Origin: Kitasatospora aureofaciens
Lineage (GTDB): Bacteria; Actinomycetota; Actinomycetes; Streptomycetales; Streptomycetaceae
Length of the DNA: 52,494 nt
Direction of reading: 5' to 3'
NCBI RefSeq assembly: GCF_001188955.3
Contig: NZ_JPRF03000047.1
Location: 1-52,494 of the forward strand
Shown here: piece after piece, positions 31,441 through 39,461 of the stretch
How positions within the stretch are numbered: the stretch's first letter is position 1
Layout of the letters: each line of letters opens with the position of its first letter
Translations under genes and position numbers: made by a program
The notes under the pieces: generated by a model
Seen by the model: only the letters and a program-made list of their open reading frames with translations
What the model was told of the DNA's origin: nothing
The model's database searches: none

Positions 31441-32265
31441 TCAGCCCTCGAAGAGGCCGTTGAGCTCCGGGTAGGTCAGTCCGCCGTCCAGGGAGGTGTA
31501 CGTGCCGCTCGCGTACACCTCCTCGGCAGCGCGGCGGACCGCCGCGTAGGCCACCTTGGCCAGGCCCGGGCCCAGGCTGATCCGGGCCACCCCGAGTTCG
31601 GCCAGCTCGGCGACCGACGGGGAGCCGGGGGCGGCCAGCACGTTCAGCGGGGCCGGGACGGCCGCGACCAGGGCGGCGATGGTCTCCGCGTCGGCGACAC
31701 CGGGGACGAACACGCCGTCCGCGCCCGCCTCGACGTACGCCCGCAGCCGGCGGACCGCCTCGTCGAGCCGGCCCCCGGGCTCGCCGAGGCCGTGCAGGAA
31801 GACGTCGGTGCGGCCGTTGACGAACAGCGGGACGCCTGCCGCGTCGGCGGCCGCCCGGGCGGCCGCGATCCGCTCGGCGGCCTCCTGCGGGGTGTACTCC
31901 GCGTCCTCCAGGTTCACCCCGACCGCGCCGGTGGCGAGCAGCGCGGTGACCGTCTCGCCGACCCCGGCCGGGGTGTCCGCGTAGCCGCTCTCCAGGTCGG
32001 CGGTGACCGGCAGATCGACCGAGCGGACCACCTCGGCGGTCCGGGCCAGCACCTGCTCGCGGTCGGCGCCGCCGCCGTCCGGGCTGCCGAGCGACCAGGA
32101 CACACTGGCGCTGGCCGTCGCCACCGCCCGTGCCCCGGCGCCGGCCACCAGCCGGGCGCTCGCCGCGTCCCAGACGTTGGCCAGCACCACCGGCTCGCCC
32201 GGGCGGTGCAGCTCCGCGAGCAGCCGGGCCTTGTCCCGCTGGGAGGTCATCGCGGCCGCGTTCAC
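31441..32265 (-). CDS. Isocitrate lyase/PEP mutase-superfamily protein
   Basis: 274 aa TIM barrel of the PEP mutase-like kind: VVLANVWDAASARLV, VTADLESGYAD (metal-binding DxE), GVNLEDAEYTPQE and FVNGRTDVFLHG. Superfamily members cleave or form C-C or P-C bonds alpha to a carboxylate; the exact substrate is unknown. The GTG start at 32265 overlaps the upstream AhpD-like stop by 4 nt; ATG at 32250 is an alternative. Confidence 0.82.
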   Translation of the reverse strand: MNAAAMTSQRDKARLLAELHRPGEPVVLANVWDAASARLVAGAGARAVATASASVSWSLGSPDGGGADREQVLARTAEVVRSVDLPVTADLESGYADTPAGVGETVTALLATGAVGVNLEDAEYTPQEAAERIAAARAAADAAGVPLFVNGRTDVFLHGLGEPGGRLDEAVRRLRAYVEAGADGVFVPGVADAETIAALVAAVPAPLNVLAAPGSPSVAELAELGVARISLGPGLAKVAYAAVRRAAEEVYASGTYTSLDGGLTYPELNGLFEG

Positions 32266-32741
32266 TTCGCCGCCGGGCTCATGCGGGTGGACACGCCGAT
32301 CCGGTTCCAGGTGTTGATGGTGGCGATCAGCGCGATCAGCTGGGCCAGCTCGGCCGGCTCGAACTGGGCGGCGGCCTCGTCGTACACGGCGTCCGGCACG
32401 TGGCCCCGGGTCAGCAGGGTGACCGACTCGGTGAGGGCCAGGGCGGCGCGCTCGCGGGCGGTGAACCAGGGCGTCTCGCGCCAGGCCGGGAGGGAGACCA
32501 GGCGGTGGTCCTGCTCGCCGTTCTTGCGGGCGTCGGTGGCGTGCATGTCGATGCAGAAGGCGCAGCCGTTGATCATCGAGGCGTGCACCTTGACCAGCTC
32601 GGCGAGGACCGGGTCCAGGCCCTGCCGGGAGGCCCGGTCCACGGCGATCATGGCCTGGTAGAAGTCGGGGGCGAGCTCCGGCATCCGCAGGCGCTGCTCG
32701 GGGGCGGGCACGGTCTCGTTCGAAGTGCTGTTCGTGGTCAC
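32262..32741 (-). CDS. AhpD/carboxymuconolactone decarboxylase-like peroxidase
   Basis: 159 aa. AhpD-like core with the redox pair in INGCAFCIDMHATDARK (CxxC ... H) and the usual LVSLPAWRETPWFTARERAALALTE end. Such proteins reduce peroxides or act in general oxidative defence. GTG at 32741 lies 7 nt after a TAGGCT -10, so it is likely leaderless. It is translationally coupled to the PEP mutase-like gene. AhpD-like proteins are typical ECF41 partners and an ECF41 gene is about 4 kb away. Confidence 0.88.
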   Translation of the reverse strand: MTTNSTSNETVPAPEQRLRMPELAPDFYQAMIAVDRASRQGLDPVLAELVKVHASMINGCAFCIDMHATDARKNGEQDHRLVSLPAWRETPWFTARERAALALTESVTLLTRGHVPDAVYDEAAAQFEPAELAQLIALIATINTWNRIGVSTRMSPAAK

Positions 32742-32748
32742 GGTGACC

Positions 32749-32754
32749 AGCCTA
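32749..32754 (-). promoter_or_regulatory. -10 element of the leaderless AhpD-like operon
   Basis: TAGGCT on the minus strand, 7 nt from GTG at 32741, with no SD between. No convincing -35. Confidence 0.4.
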
Positions 32755-32934
32755 GGAGCCCACTGGCCCGCGGTCCTGGTGCATTCACCGCCCGGCTCCT
32801 TGGGCCACTTCCGGTGTGCGAACGGGCGTGCGAGGATCACTGACAAGGATTTCGACAGGGGACTTCGGCAGCGAGCCTCGGCAGGGATTCCCGGTAGGGA
32901 TTCCCGGCAGCACGGCGTCAGGGGGAACGGGACC

Positions 32935-33714
32935 GTGTGCACGGCCTTCGTCAGCATCGAACCGGGCTCGGCGGTACCGGTGCTGCTGCTGTCCGTCCGG
33001 GACGAGTACCTCGGGCGCGCCTGGCTGCCGCCGGACCACCACTGGCCGCAGCGGCCCGAACTGCTCGGCGGACTGGACCTCGCGGCCGGCGGCACCTGGC
33101 TGGCCGTGGACCCGGAGCGGCGCACCGCCGCCTGTCTGCTCAACGGCTTCGGCCCGCTCGCCCCCGCCGACACCCGGCTCAGCCGCGGCGGACTGCCGCT
33201 CACCGCCGTGCGCGAGGGCGGGATCGGACACCTGGACCTGTCTCCGTACGACCCCTTCCACCTCGTCCAGGTCCGCCCCGACGGCGCCCGGGTGACCAGC
33301 TGGGGCGGCGGACTGCTGACCGAGCACGAACTGCCCACCGGGCTCAGCGTGGTGCTCAACGACGGCCTGGAGGGGATGGCCGCCAACCGCACCGCCTCCG
33401 AGCGGGTCCGGGCGCTGATGGCCGCCCGCGCCGACCACTTCCGGGCCCGCTTCGCCGCCGTGCCCCGCCCCGAACCGGCCGCCGGGGGGCCGACGGAACC
33501 GGCCTGGGGCGACTGGCTGCCGATCGTCACCGGCGACGGGCTGGCGCTGGACGGGGACGCCGCGCTGATCCAGCGCCGGGACTTCGGCGACGGGCGGATC
33601 TGGGGGTCGTCCTCGGTCTCCCTGCTGGCGCTCGGGCCGGAGCTGCTGCGCTACGACTTCGCGACCGCGCCGGTGCCGGCCGACGGCTCGGGGTGGCGGC
33701 GGATGGAGGTCTGA
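32935..33714 (+). CDS. TANGO2/NRDE-family protein
   Basis: 259 aa. It begins MCTAFVSIEPGS; the Met-Cys start is diagnostic of NRDE/TANGO2 proteins, whose Cys2 is exposed like that of Ntn hydrolases. Other landmarks: GGTWLAVDPERRTAACLLN, DPFHLVQVRPDGARVTSWGG, and the end SSVSLLALGPELLRYDF. Function is uncertain in bacteria; heme or lipid handling has been proposed for relatives. GTG at 32935 with AGGGGG upstream. Two 13-bp direct repeats (AGGGATTCCCGGY, 32883-32908) precede it. Confidence 0.82.
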   Translation: MCTAFVSIEPGSAVPVLLLSVRDEYLGRAWLPPDHHWPQRPELLGGLDLAAGGTWLAVDPERRTAACLLNGFGPLAPADTRLSRGGLPLTAVREGGIGHLDLSPYDPFHLVQVRPDGARVTSWGGGLLTEHELPTGLSVVLNDGLEGMAANRTASERVRALMAARADHFRARFAAVPRPEPAAGGPTEPAWGDWLPIVTGDGLALDGDAALIQRRDFGDGRIWGSSSVSLLALGPELLRYDFATAPVPADGSGWRRMEV

Positions 33715-33805
33715 ACCGGGCGCGCCCGGAAAGGACTTGAACCTGACGCTGCGGGAGGCGGCATCGTGGGCGTCCGTCGACCCCCGCCCTCGAAGGAGGC
33801 TCCCG

Positions 33806-34018
33806 ATGGACCGTCCCCGCCCCCCGCGCCGACCGTCCCTCCTGCTGCCCGCCGTCCTGGCCGTCGCCCTGCCGCTGGCGGGCGCCCCGGTGGCGGTGAC
33901 CGCCGGCGTGCTCCTCGGTGATGCCGTGCACCGGGCCGTACCGTCCGCCACCGTGCCCTCGCCAGGGCTGCCGGGCGCCGTGACCGGGCTGCTGGTCCGG
34001 GCCGCCGGTGGCCGGTGA
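33806..34018 (+). CDS. Small hydrophobic, probably exported protein
   Basis: 70 aa. A basic N-terminus (MDRPRPPRRP) precedes a strong hydrophobic helix (LLLPAVLAVALPLAGAPVAVTAGVLLG) and a short tail. It is either a membrane peptide or a small secreted one. GAAGGAGG at 33792-33799 supports ATG at 33806. It is not recognised in any family. Confidence 0.6.
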   Translation: MDRPRPPRRPSLLLPAVLAVALPLAGAPVAVTAGVLLGDAVHRAVPSATVPSPGLPGAVTGLLVRAAGGR

Positions 34019-34139
34019 CACCCGGAAATACGCTCGATGAACTTCTGGCGGCGGGGCTGCCGGGCGTCTACATGCCGGTAGTAGCTTCGCGGAGGCCCCC
34101 GGAATCGGGGGGCCGCAGACCTCCGAGCGAAGGTGCGCG

Positions 34140-35057
34140 ATGTCCACCCTGACCTACCCGGAAGCGATAGGCGTCGGCCTGCTGCAGGGTGTGACGGAAC
34201 TCTTCCCGGTCTCCAGCCTGGGCCACAGCATCCTGCTCCCGGCCGTGATCGGCGGGAAGATCCAGCAGGACCTCGACATGACCGCCGACGGCTCCTCCTA
34301 CCTCGCCGCGCTGGTCGCCCTGCACCTGGCGACCGCGCTCGCGCTGGTGGTGTTCTTCTGGCGGGACTGGGTCCGGGTGGTCAGCGGTCTGTTCGGCTCG
34401 ATCCGGCACCGCCGGGTGCAGACCCGGGACGAGAAGCTCGCCTGGCTGCTCATCATCTCCACCATCCCGGTCGGCGTGGCCGGCCTGGTCCTGGAGAAGG
34501 CACTGCGGCACGCCCTCGGCAAGCCCGTCCCCGCCGCCGTGTTCCTCGCCCTCAACGGGCTGGTGCTGCTCGGCGCCGAGCGGCTCAAGCGCGGCGGCTC
34601 CGGCCGGCGCCGGGCCGGGCACGCCGCCCCCGTCGACGAGCCGGGCCTGGACCCGGCGGTCGCCTCCGACGTCCGGCTGACCAGGCTCGGCTACGGCAGG
34701 GGCGCCTGGATCGGCGCCGCCCAGATCCTCGCGCTGTTCCCGGGCATCAGCCGCTCCGGCGTCACCATGAGCGCCGGCATCCTGCGCGGACTGCACCACG
34801 AGGACGCCGCCCGGTTCTCCTTCCTGCTCGCCACCCCGGTCATCCTGGCCGCCTCGGTGCTGAAGGTGCCCGAGCTGTTCAAGCCGGAGAACTCCGGCGT
34901 CCTCGGCCCGGTCGCGGCCGGCAGCCTCGCGGCCTTCGTGGCCGGCTACGTCTCGGTGCGTTTCCTCACCAGGTACTTCGAGACCCGCAGCCTGACGCCG
35001 TTCGCGGTGTACTGCTTCCTGGCCGGCGTCGGCAGCGCGGTGTACCTGTCGCTCTGA
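34140..35057 (+). CDS. uppP: Undecaprenyl-diphosphatase UppP (BacA)
   Basis: 305 aa, about eight membrane helices. Catalytic signatures are LLQGVTELFPVSSLGH (Glu-rich N-terminal motif) and ALFPGISRSGVTMSAG (PGxSRSxxT). It dephosphorylates undecaprenyl pyrophosphate on the outer leaflet, recycling the carrier for peptidoglycan and teichoic acids, and gives bacitracin tolerance. The cytoplasmic loop with RGGSGRRRAGHAA is longer than in E. coli. A 5'-leader hairpin (CCCCC/GGGGG, ~34096-34112) precedes it. Confidence 0.95.
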   Translation: MSTLTYPEAIGVGLLQGVTELFPVSSLGHSILLPAVIGGKIQQDLDMTADGSSYLAALVALHLATALALVVFFWRDWVRVVSGLFGSIRHRRVQTRDEKLAWLLIISTIPVGVAGLVLEKALRHALGKPVPAAVFLALNGLVLLGAERLKRGGSGRRRAGHAAPVDEPGLDPAVASDVRLTRLGYGRGAWIGAAQILALFPGISRSGVTMSAGILRGLHHEDAARFSFLLATPVILAASVLKVPELFKPENSGVLGPVAAGSLAAFVAGYVSVRFLTRYFETRSLTPFAVYCFLAGVGSAVYLSL

Positions 35058-35147
35058 GCCCCGGTCCGAACGGAATTCGCGCGCGCCGACCGGCCGCCTC
35101 GGTGACGATGGCCCCGACAGGCAGGCGACTTCACGGCGGGAGGACAG

Positions 35148-35894
35148 GTGCTCAAGGTGGTAGAGGGCAAGGCGGCGGTCGTCACGGGCGGCTCGCGGGG
35201 CATCGGACGGGCGATCGTCGAACGACTGGCGCGCGAGGGCGCGGACGTCGTCCTCGGCTACGCCAACGACCGGGCGGCCGCCGAAGCGGTGGTCGGCGCG
35301 GTGGCGGCGGCCGGCGGACGCGCCTGGGCGGTACGGGCCGACCTCGGCGAGTCGGGCGCCGCCGAGCAGCTGATGGCCGCGGCGGAGGAGCGCCTCGGCG
35401 GGCTGGACATCCTGGTCAACAACGCCGCGAAGTCCTTCACGCCCACTCCGCTCGCGGACCTCGACGACGCGGCCTTCGACGCCGTGCTGAGCGTCAACAC
35501 CCGCGCCGTGCTCGCCACCGTCCGCTACGCGGCCCGCCGGATGCGCGACAGCGGACGGATCGTCAACATCTCCAGCGTGAACACCGCCCGTGCCGTCCCC
35601 GGCATCGGCGCGTACGCCGCCAGCAAGGGCGCCGTCGAACAGCTCACCGCCGTCGCCGCGGCCGAACTCGGCCCACGCGGCATCACCGTCAACACCGTCT
35701 CCCCCGGCGCCACCGACACCGACCTGCTGCGCGGCACCAACCCGCCCGAGGCGCTCGAACGGGTCGCCGGCCTGACCCCGCTGCGCCGGCTCGGACAGCC
35801 CGAGGACATCGCCGACGTGGTCGCCTTCCTGGCCGGGCCGGACGCCCGCTGGATCACCGGGCAGAACCTCCGGGCCACCGGCGGCCTGGGCTGA
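35148..35894 (+). CDS. Short-chain dehydrogenase/reductase (FabG-like)
   Basis: 248 aa classical SDR: cofactor motif TGGSRGIG, NNAAKS, catalytic Ser in VNISSVN, YAASK (Tyr-xxx-Lys) and NTVSPGATDTDLL. NADPH use is likely from the GSRGIG context and distal Arg, but is unproven. GTG at 35148 with GGGAGGAC close upstream. It is convergent with sigJ, 27 bp apart. SDRs are also frequent ECF41 neighbours. Confidence 0.9.
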   Translation: MLKVVEGKAAVVTGGSRGIGRAIVERLAREGADVVLGYANDRAAAEAVVGAVAAAGGRAWAVRADLGESGAAEQLMAAAEERLGGLDILVNNAAKSFTPTPLADLDDAAFDAVLSVNTRAVLATVRYAARRMRDSGRIVNISSVNTARAVPGIGAYAASKGAVEQLTAVAAAELGPRGITVNTVSPGATDTDLLRGTNPPEALERVAGLTPLRRLGQPEDIADVVAFLAGPDARWITGQNLRATGGLG

Positions 35895-35921
35895 CCACCG
35901 GCGGCCCGCCCGCGTCCCCGC

Positions 35922-36818
35922 CTACGCGGTGAGGCCGAGGGCGGCCAGCCGGGTCGGGTCGGTGAGGATGTCCAGACCGGTGATCCGGTCCTCGTGGATG
36001 GTGAACGACATGACCGACAGCACCCGGCCGTCGGCGAAGGACACCACCCCGGGCGAGCCGTTGACCAGCACCAGGCGCGCCTCGGCGGCGAAGCGGGCGA
36101 AGGTGATCGCCTGCCCCGCGACGTCCGCCGCGCCCCGGCGCAGCACGCTCGGCACCAGCGTCCCTCCGTCGGAGCGGGCCAGCACCTCCGGGTCGAGCAC
36201 GGCCAGCAGGGCGTCGAAGTCGCCGCCCCGGGAGGCGCTCAGGAAGGCCTCCACCACCGCGCGCTTGCGGTCGTCGTCCGAGTCGGCGGCCGGGGTGGCG
36301 CCCTGGACCCTGCGGCGGGCCCGGGAGGCCAGCTGGCGGGTCGAGGCCGGGGTGCGGCCGAGCACCTCGGCGATCCCGTCGAAGGGCACGTCGAACATGT
36401 CGTGCAGCACGAAGGCCACCCGCTCCGCCGGGGAGAGCGTCTCCAGGACCACCATCAGCGCGATCCCCACCGAGTCGGCGACCAGGATCTCGTGCACCGG
36501 GTCCAGCACCGCCGGCCCGGTCACCACCGGGTCCGGCAGCCGCACCTGCTCCTCCTGCTCGGGCAGCGGGTCCTCCCGGCGGGAGGCCCTGGAACGCAGC
36601 TGGTCCAGGCAGACCCGGCCGACCACGGTGGTCAGCCAGGCCCCCAGGTTGCGCACCTCGCCCACGTCGCTGCGGCTGAGCTTCAGCCACGCCTCCTGGA
36701 CGGCGTCCTCGGCCTCGGCCACCGAACCGAGCATCCGGTAGGCCAACGACCGCAGTTGGGGGCGCTCCGCCTCGAACTGCGCGGCCAGGAGCTCCGCTCG
36801 GGAAATGTCCCCGCTCAT
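35922..36818 (-). CDS. sigJ: ECF41-type RNA polymerase sigma factor SigJ
   Basis: 298 aa. Region 2 is RSLAYRMLGSVAEAEDAVQEAWLKL; region 4 is GIAEVLGRTPASTRQLASRARRRV. A ~100-residue C-terminal SnoaL-like domain (KRAVVEAFLSASRGGDFDALLAVL) regulates the sigma factor in place of a separate anti-sigma. The linker has RLPDP (WLPEP-like) and the end DPTRL (NPDKL-like), both ECF41 marks. ECF41 factors usually control an adjacent AhpD-like or oxidoreductase gene from TGTCACA/CGTC promoters. Confidence 0.92.
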   Translation of the reverse strand: MSGDISRAELLAAQFEAERPQLRSLAYRMLGSVAEAEDAVQEAWLKLSRSDVGEVRNLGAWLTTVVGRVCLDQLRSRASRREDPLPEQEEQVRLPDPVVTGPAVLDPVHEILVADSVGIALMVVLETLSPAERVAFVLHDMFDVPFDGIAEVLGRTPASTRQLASRARRRVQGATPAADSDDDRKRAVVEAFLSASRGGDFDALLAVLDPEVLARSDGGTLVPSVLRRGAADVAGQAITFARFAAEARLVLVNGSPGVVSFADGRVLSVMSFTIHEDRITGLDILTDPTRLAALGLTA

Positions 36819-36819
36819 C

Positions 36820-36846
36820 TGTCACATCCTCGCGTCGGGATCCGTC
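36820..36846 (+). promoter_or_regulatory. ECF41-type promoter facing away from sigJ
   Basis: TGTCACA (36820-36826), exactly 16 nt, then CGTC (36843-36846). This matches the known ECF41 consensus. It starts 2 nt from the sigJ start codon and points toward the relic SD at 36873 and the mocR-like gene. Confidence 0.7.
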
Positions 36847-36872
36847 GGTCCAGCGACGGACGCTAACCGACC

Positions 36873-36973
36873 AGGAGGACAGCACGACGACCACCACCCG
36901 GCTGAGGAACCCGGACGCGGTCCGGGACCCCGGCACCGCCCGGTGGGCCGGCACGGCACGGGACAATGGGCCC
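36873..36973 (+). pseudogene. Possible relic 5' end of a SigJ target gene
   Basis: AGGAGG (36873-36878) stands 5 nt before ACG at 36884 instead of ATG/GTG. The following codons read TTTTRLRNPDAV, resembling the start of an AhpD-like/carboxymuconolactone decarboxylase protein, before losing resemblance. The frame runs without a stop into the MocR start at 36974. An initiator lost by mutation or a deletion that removed the gene body would explain it. Non-canonical ACG initiation is an alternative. Confidence 0.35.
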
Positions 36974-38413
36974 GTGAACGGCTCCTGGACCTCCTTCGGC
37001 GGCGACCTGCACCTGGACCTCACCGAGCGGCGCGCCGCCGGCGCCGGGCTGCGGGCCGCCCTGGAGGACGCCCTGCGGGAGGCCGTCCAGGACGGGCGGC
37101 TCGCGCCCGGAACCCGGCTGCCGTCCTCCCGCGCCCTCGGCGAGGACCTCGGCATCGCCCGCAACACCGTGGTCGAGGCGTACGGCCAGCTCACCGCCGA
37201 GGGCTGGCTCAACTCCCGGCAGGGCTCCGGCACCACCGTCGCCCGGCGGGCCGCGCCCTCGCCCGCCGTACGGCCCGCCCGGTCGCCGCGCCCGCGGCCG
37301 GCCGTACGGCACGACCTGATGCCCGGGCGCCCCGACCTCTCCCTCTTCCCCCGCACCGCCTGGCTCGCCGCCGCCCGCCGCGCCCTCGCCACCGCGCCGC
37401 ACGAGGCGCTCGGCTACGGCAGCCCGCTCGGCCGGATCGAACTGCGGGAGGCCCTCACCCACTACCTGGCCCGGGTCCGCGGGGTGCGCACCGACCCGGA
37501 CCACCTGCTGATCTGCAGCGGCGTCCAGCAGGGCCTCGGCCTGCTCTGCGCGGCCCTGCGGGAGCGCGGCACCCGGTCGCTGGCCGTCGAGGCGTACGGG
37601 CTGCCGCCGCAGCACGCCGTGGTGCGGGCGGCGGGACTGTCCACCGTCGCGCTGCCGCTGGACGGCGAGGGCGCGCTGGTCGACCGGCTCGACGCCCGCT
37701 GCGGGGCCGCTCTGCTCACCCCCGCCCACCAGTACCCCACCGGCTCCCCGCTCTCCGCCGACCGGCGGGCGGCCGCGGTGCGGTGGGCGCGCGAACAGGA
37801 CCGGTACGTGGTCGAGGACGACTACGACGGGGAGTTCCGCTACGACCGGCAGCCGCTCGGCGCCATGCAGGCGCTCGACCCGGAGCGGGTGGTGTACGCG
37901 GGGACGGCTGCCAAGAGCCTGGCCCCCGGCCTGCGGCTGGCCTGGCTGGCGCTGCCGGACGCGCTGGTGGAGCCGGTCGCCCGGCTGAAGGTGCTGGCCG
38001 ACACGATGTCCCCGGTGCTGGACCAGCTGACGCTGGCCGAACTGATCGCCTCGGGGACTTACGACCGGCACGTGCGGCGCTGTCGGCTGCACTACCGGCG
38101 CCGCCGGGACCGGCTGGTCGCGGCCCTCGCCGAGCACGCCCCGCACGTGCGGGTCACCGGCATCGCGGCGGGCCTGCACGCCGTCCTCCAACTCCCGCCC
38201 GGCTCACCGTCGGAGGCCGAACTCGTGGCCCGCGCGGCAGCCGCCGGCCTCGCTCTCAGCAGCCTCGGCTGGCACCGCGCCGACCCGACGGCGGAGATGG
38301 CGGAGGTGGCGGAGGAGGCCGGGCCCGCCCTGGTGATCGGCTACGCGACCCCGCCGGAGCACGCCTTCCCGGCGGCCCTGGAGGCCCTGTGCGGGATGCT
38401 CGGGGCGGGGTGA
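36974..38413 (+). CDS. MocR/PdxR-type GntR regulator with PLP aminotransferase domain
   Basis: 479 aa. The N-terminal winged helix (RAALEDALREAVQDGRLAPG, LPSSRALGEDLGIARNTVVEAY) is fused to a class I aminotransferase fold: LICSGVQQGLGLL, VVEDDYDGEFRY and the PLP-Lys segment GTAAKSLAPGLRLAW. Such regulators sense PLP or amine ligands. GTG at 36974 is 6 nt after GACAAT, consistent with its own leaderless promoter, in addition to any SigJ-driven read-through. Confidence 0.9.
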   Translation: MNGSWTSFGGDLHLDLTERRAAGAGLRAALEDALREAVQDGRLAPGTRLPSSRALGEDLGIARNTVVEAYGQLTAEGWLNSRQGSGTTVARRAAPSPAVRPARSPRPRPAVRHDLMPGRPDLSLFPRTAWLAAARRALATAPHEALGYGSPLGRIELREALTHYLARVRGVRTDPDHLLICSGVQQGLGLLCAALRERGTRSLAVEAYGLPPQHAVVRAAGLSTVALPLDGEGALVDRLDARCGAALLTPAHQYPTGSPLSADRRAAAVRWAREQDRYVVEDDYDGEFRYDRQPLGAMQALDPERVVYAGTAAKSLAPGLRLAWLALPDALVEPVARLKVLADTMSPVLDQLTLAELIASGTYDRHVRRCRLHYRRRRDRLVAALAEHAPHVRVTGIAAGLHAVLQLPPGSPSEAELVARAAAAGLALSSLGWHRADPTAEMAEVAEEAGPALVIGYATPPEHAFPAALEALCGMLGAG

Positions 38414-38470
38414 GGGAACGCCGGACGTCCGCCTCGGACGGGGGCCGAGGCGGACGGGAACGGGGGGCGC

Positions 38471-38689
38471 CTAGTGGTGCCGGTTGCCCAGCTCGAACAG
38501 CAGCATGATGAAGCCGGCGAAGACGTGGATGCCCGCGGTGTAGATGACCAGGCGCAGGTAGACCCGCTTGTTGGCCCACTTGCCGGCGTCCATGGTCTTC
38601 GGGCCGGTGGCGGTGTCGGCGGCGCCGGTCGGGACGGCGACGGTCGGAAGGGTGGCGGTCGGGACGGTGGCGGTGGTGGGATCGGCCAC
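38471..38689 (-). CDS. Small membrane protein, DUF6126-like
   Basis: 72 aa. A Thr/Ala/Pro-rich N-terminus is followed by KWANKRVYLRLVIYTAGIHVFAGFIMLLFELG, one membrane helix with a basic entry, as in DUF6126 proteins encoded next to XRE-cupin regulators. GTG at 38689 has GGAGGAGAT 4 nt upstream. It lies 31 bp after the regulator and is probably co-transcribed. Confidence 0.75.
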   Translation of the reverse strand: MADPTTATVPTATLPTVAVPTGAADTATGPKTMDAGKWANKRVYLRLVIYTAGIHVFAGFIMLLFELGNRHH

Positions 38690-38720
38690 GGGGATCTCCT
38701 CCAGGGGGTCTGACGACAAA

Positions 38721-39356
38721 TCAGTGGGTGGCGGCGGGGCCGCCGCCGAGGCAGAGTTCGCCGCCGGGGCTCTGCAACAGGGTGTGGATGAAGAGCAGTT
38801 CGACGCCGGAGCCGGACTCGGCGGCGATGCAGTGCGGGGTGAGCGAGTCGTAGTGGGCGGAGTCGCCGGGGGCGAGGTGGTGGACCCGGTCGCCGAGGGT
38901 CACCCGCAGCTCTCCGCGCAGCACGTACAGCCATTCCTCGCCGGGGTGGACCCGGACCACCGCGTCCTGGACGCCCGGCGGGACGTGCACCCGCAGGGCC
39001 TGCATGGCGCGGCCGGGGGCGCCGGCCCGGCGGTAGCCCCAGCCGCCGGCCCGGCCGGGCTCGATGGCGCCGCCGCGGACCACCGGGTCGGGTTCGACCA
39101 TGGTCTCGCCGAGGAGGCCGGAGACCGAGGTGCCGTAGGCGCGGGCGAGGCCGAGCAGGACGGGCAGCGAGGGCTGGCGGCGGCCGGTCTCCAGTCGGGA
39201 CAAGTACGCTGGGGACAGGCCGACCCGGCCCGCGGCCACCTCCAGGGTGAGCCGGCTGCTGAGCCGGTGCTCACGGAGGCGGGCGGCGAGGCCGGCGACC
39301 TCCTGGTCGTCGAGCCGGCCGTCGGCGTCGGGGGTGCCGGTGGGGCTGGTGGTCAT
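38721..39356 (-). CDS. XRE-family regulator with C-terminal cupin domain
   Basis: 211 aa. HTH_XRE: LAARLREHRLSSRLTLEVAAGRVGLSPAYLSRLETGRRQPS. The cupin_2 domain (VRVHPGEEWLYVLRGELRV, LAPGDSAHYDSLTPH) binds a small ligand. ATG at 39356 is preferred over the extension to 39371. A perfect palindrome at 39396-39412 lies 40 bp upstream and is the likely autoregulatory operator. The downstream partner is the small DUF6126-like membrane protein. Confidence 0.9.
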   Translation of the reverse strand: MTTSPTGTPDADGRLDDQEVAGLAARLREHRLSSRLTLEVAAGRVGLSPAYLSRLETGRRQPSLPVLLGLARAYGTSVSGLLGETMVEPDPVVRGGAIEPGRAGGWGYRRAGAPGRAMQALRVHVPPGVQDAVVRVHPGEEWLYVLRGELRVTLGDRVHHLAPGDSAHYDSLTPHCIAAESGSGVELLFIHTLLQSPGGELCLGGGPAATH

Positions 39357-39395
39357 GTGACCAGTGGACACCCGGCCTGCCGCGCGGGCAAGAAA

Positions 39396-39412
39396 TTTGC
39401 CTCATAGGCAAA
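39396..39412. promoter_or_regulatory. Operator palindrome for the XRE-cupin regulator
   Basis: TTTGCCT (39396-39402), CAT, AGGCAAA (39406-39412): a perfect 7-bp inverted repeat in an AT-richer island, 40 bp before the regulator's start codon. Confidence 0.75.
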
Positions 39413-39461
39413 CCCGCTCGAGTACACCCGCCACGCGCGACGCCCGGGGCGCTCACGGCAC

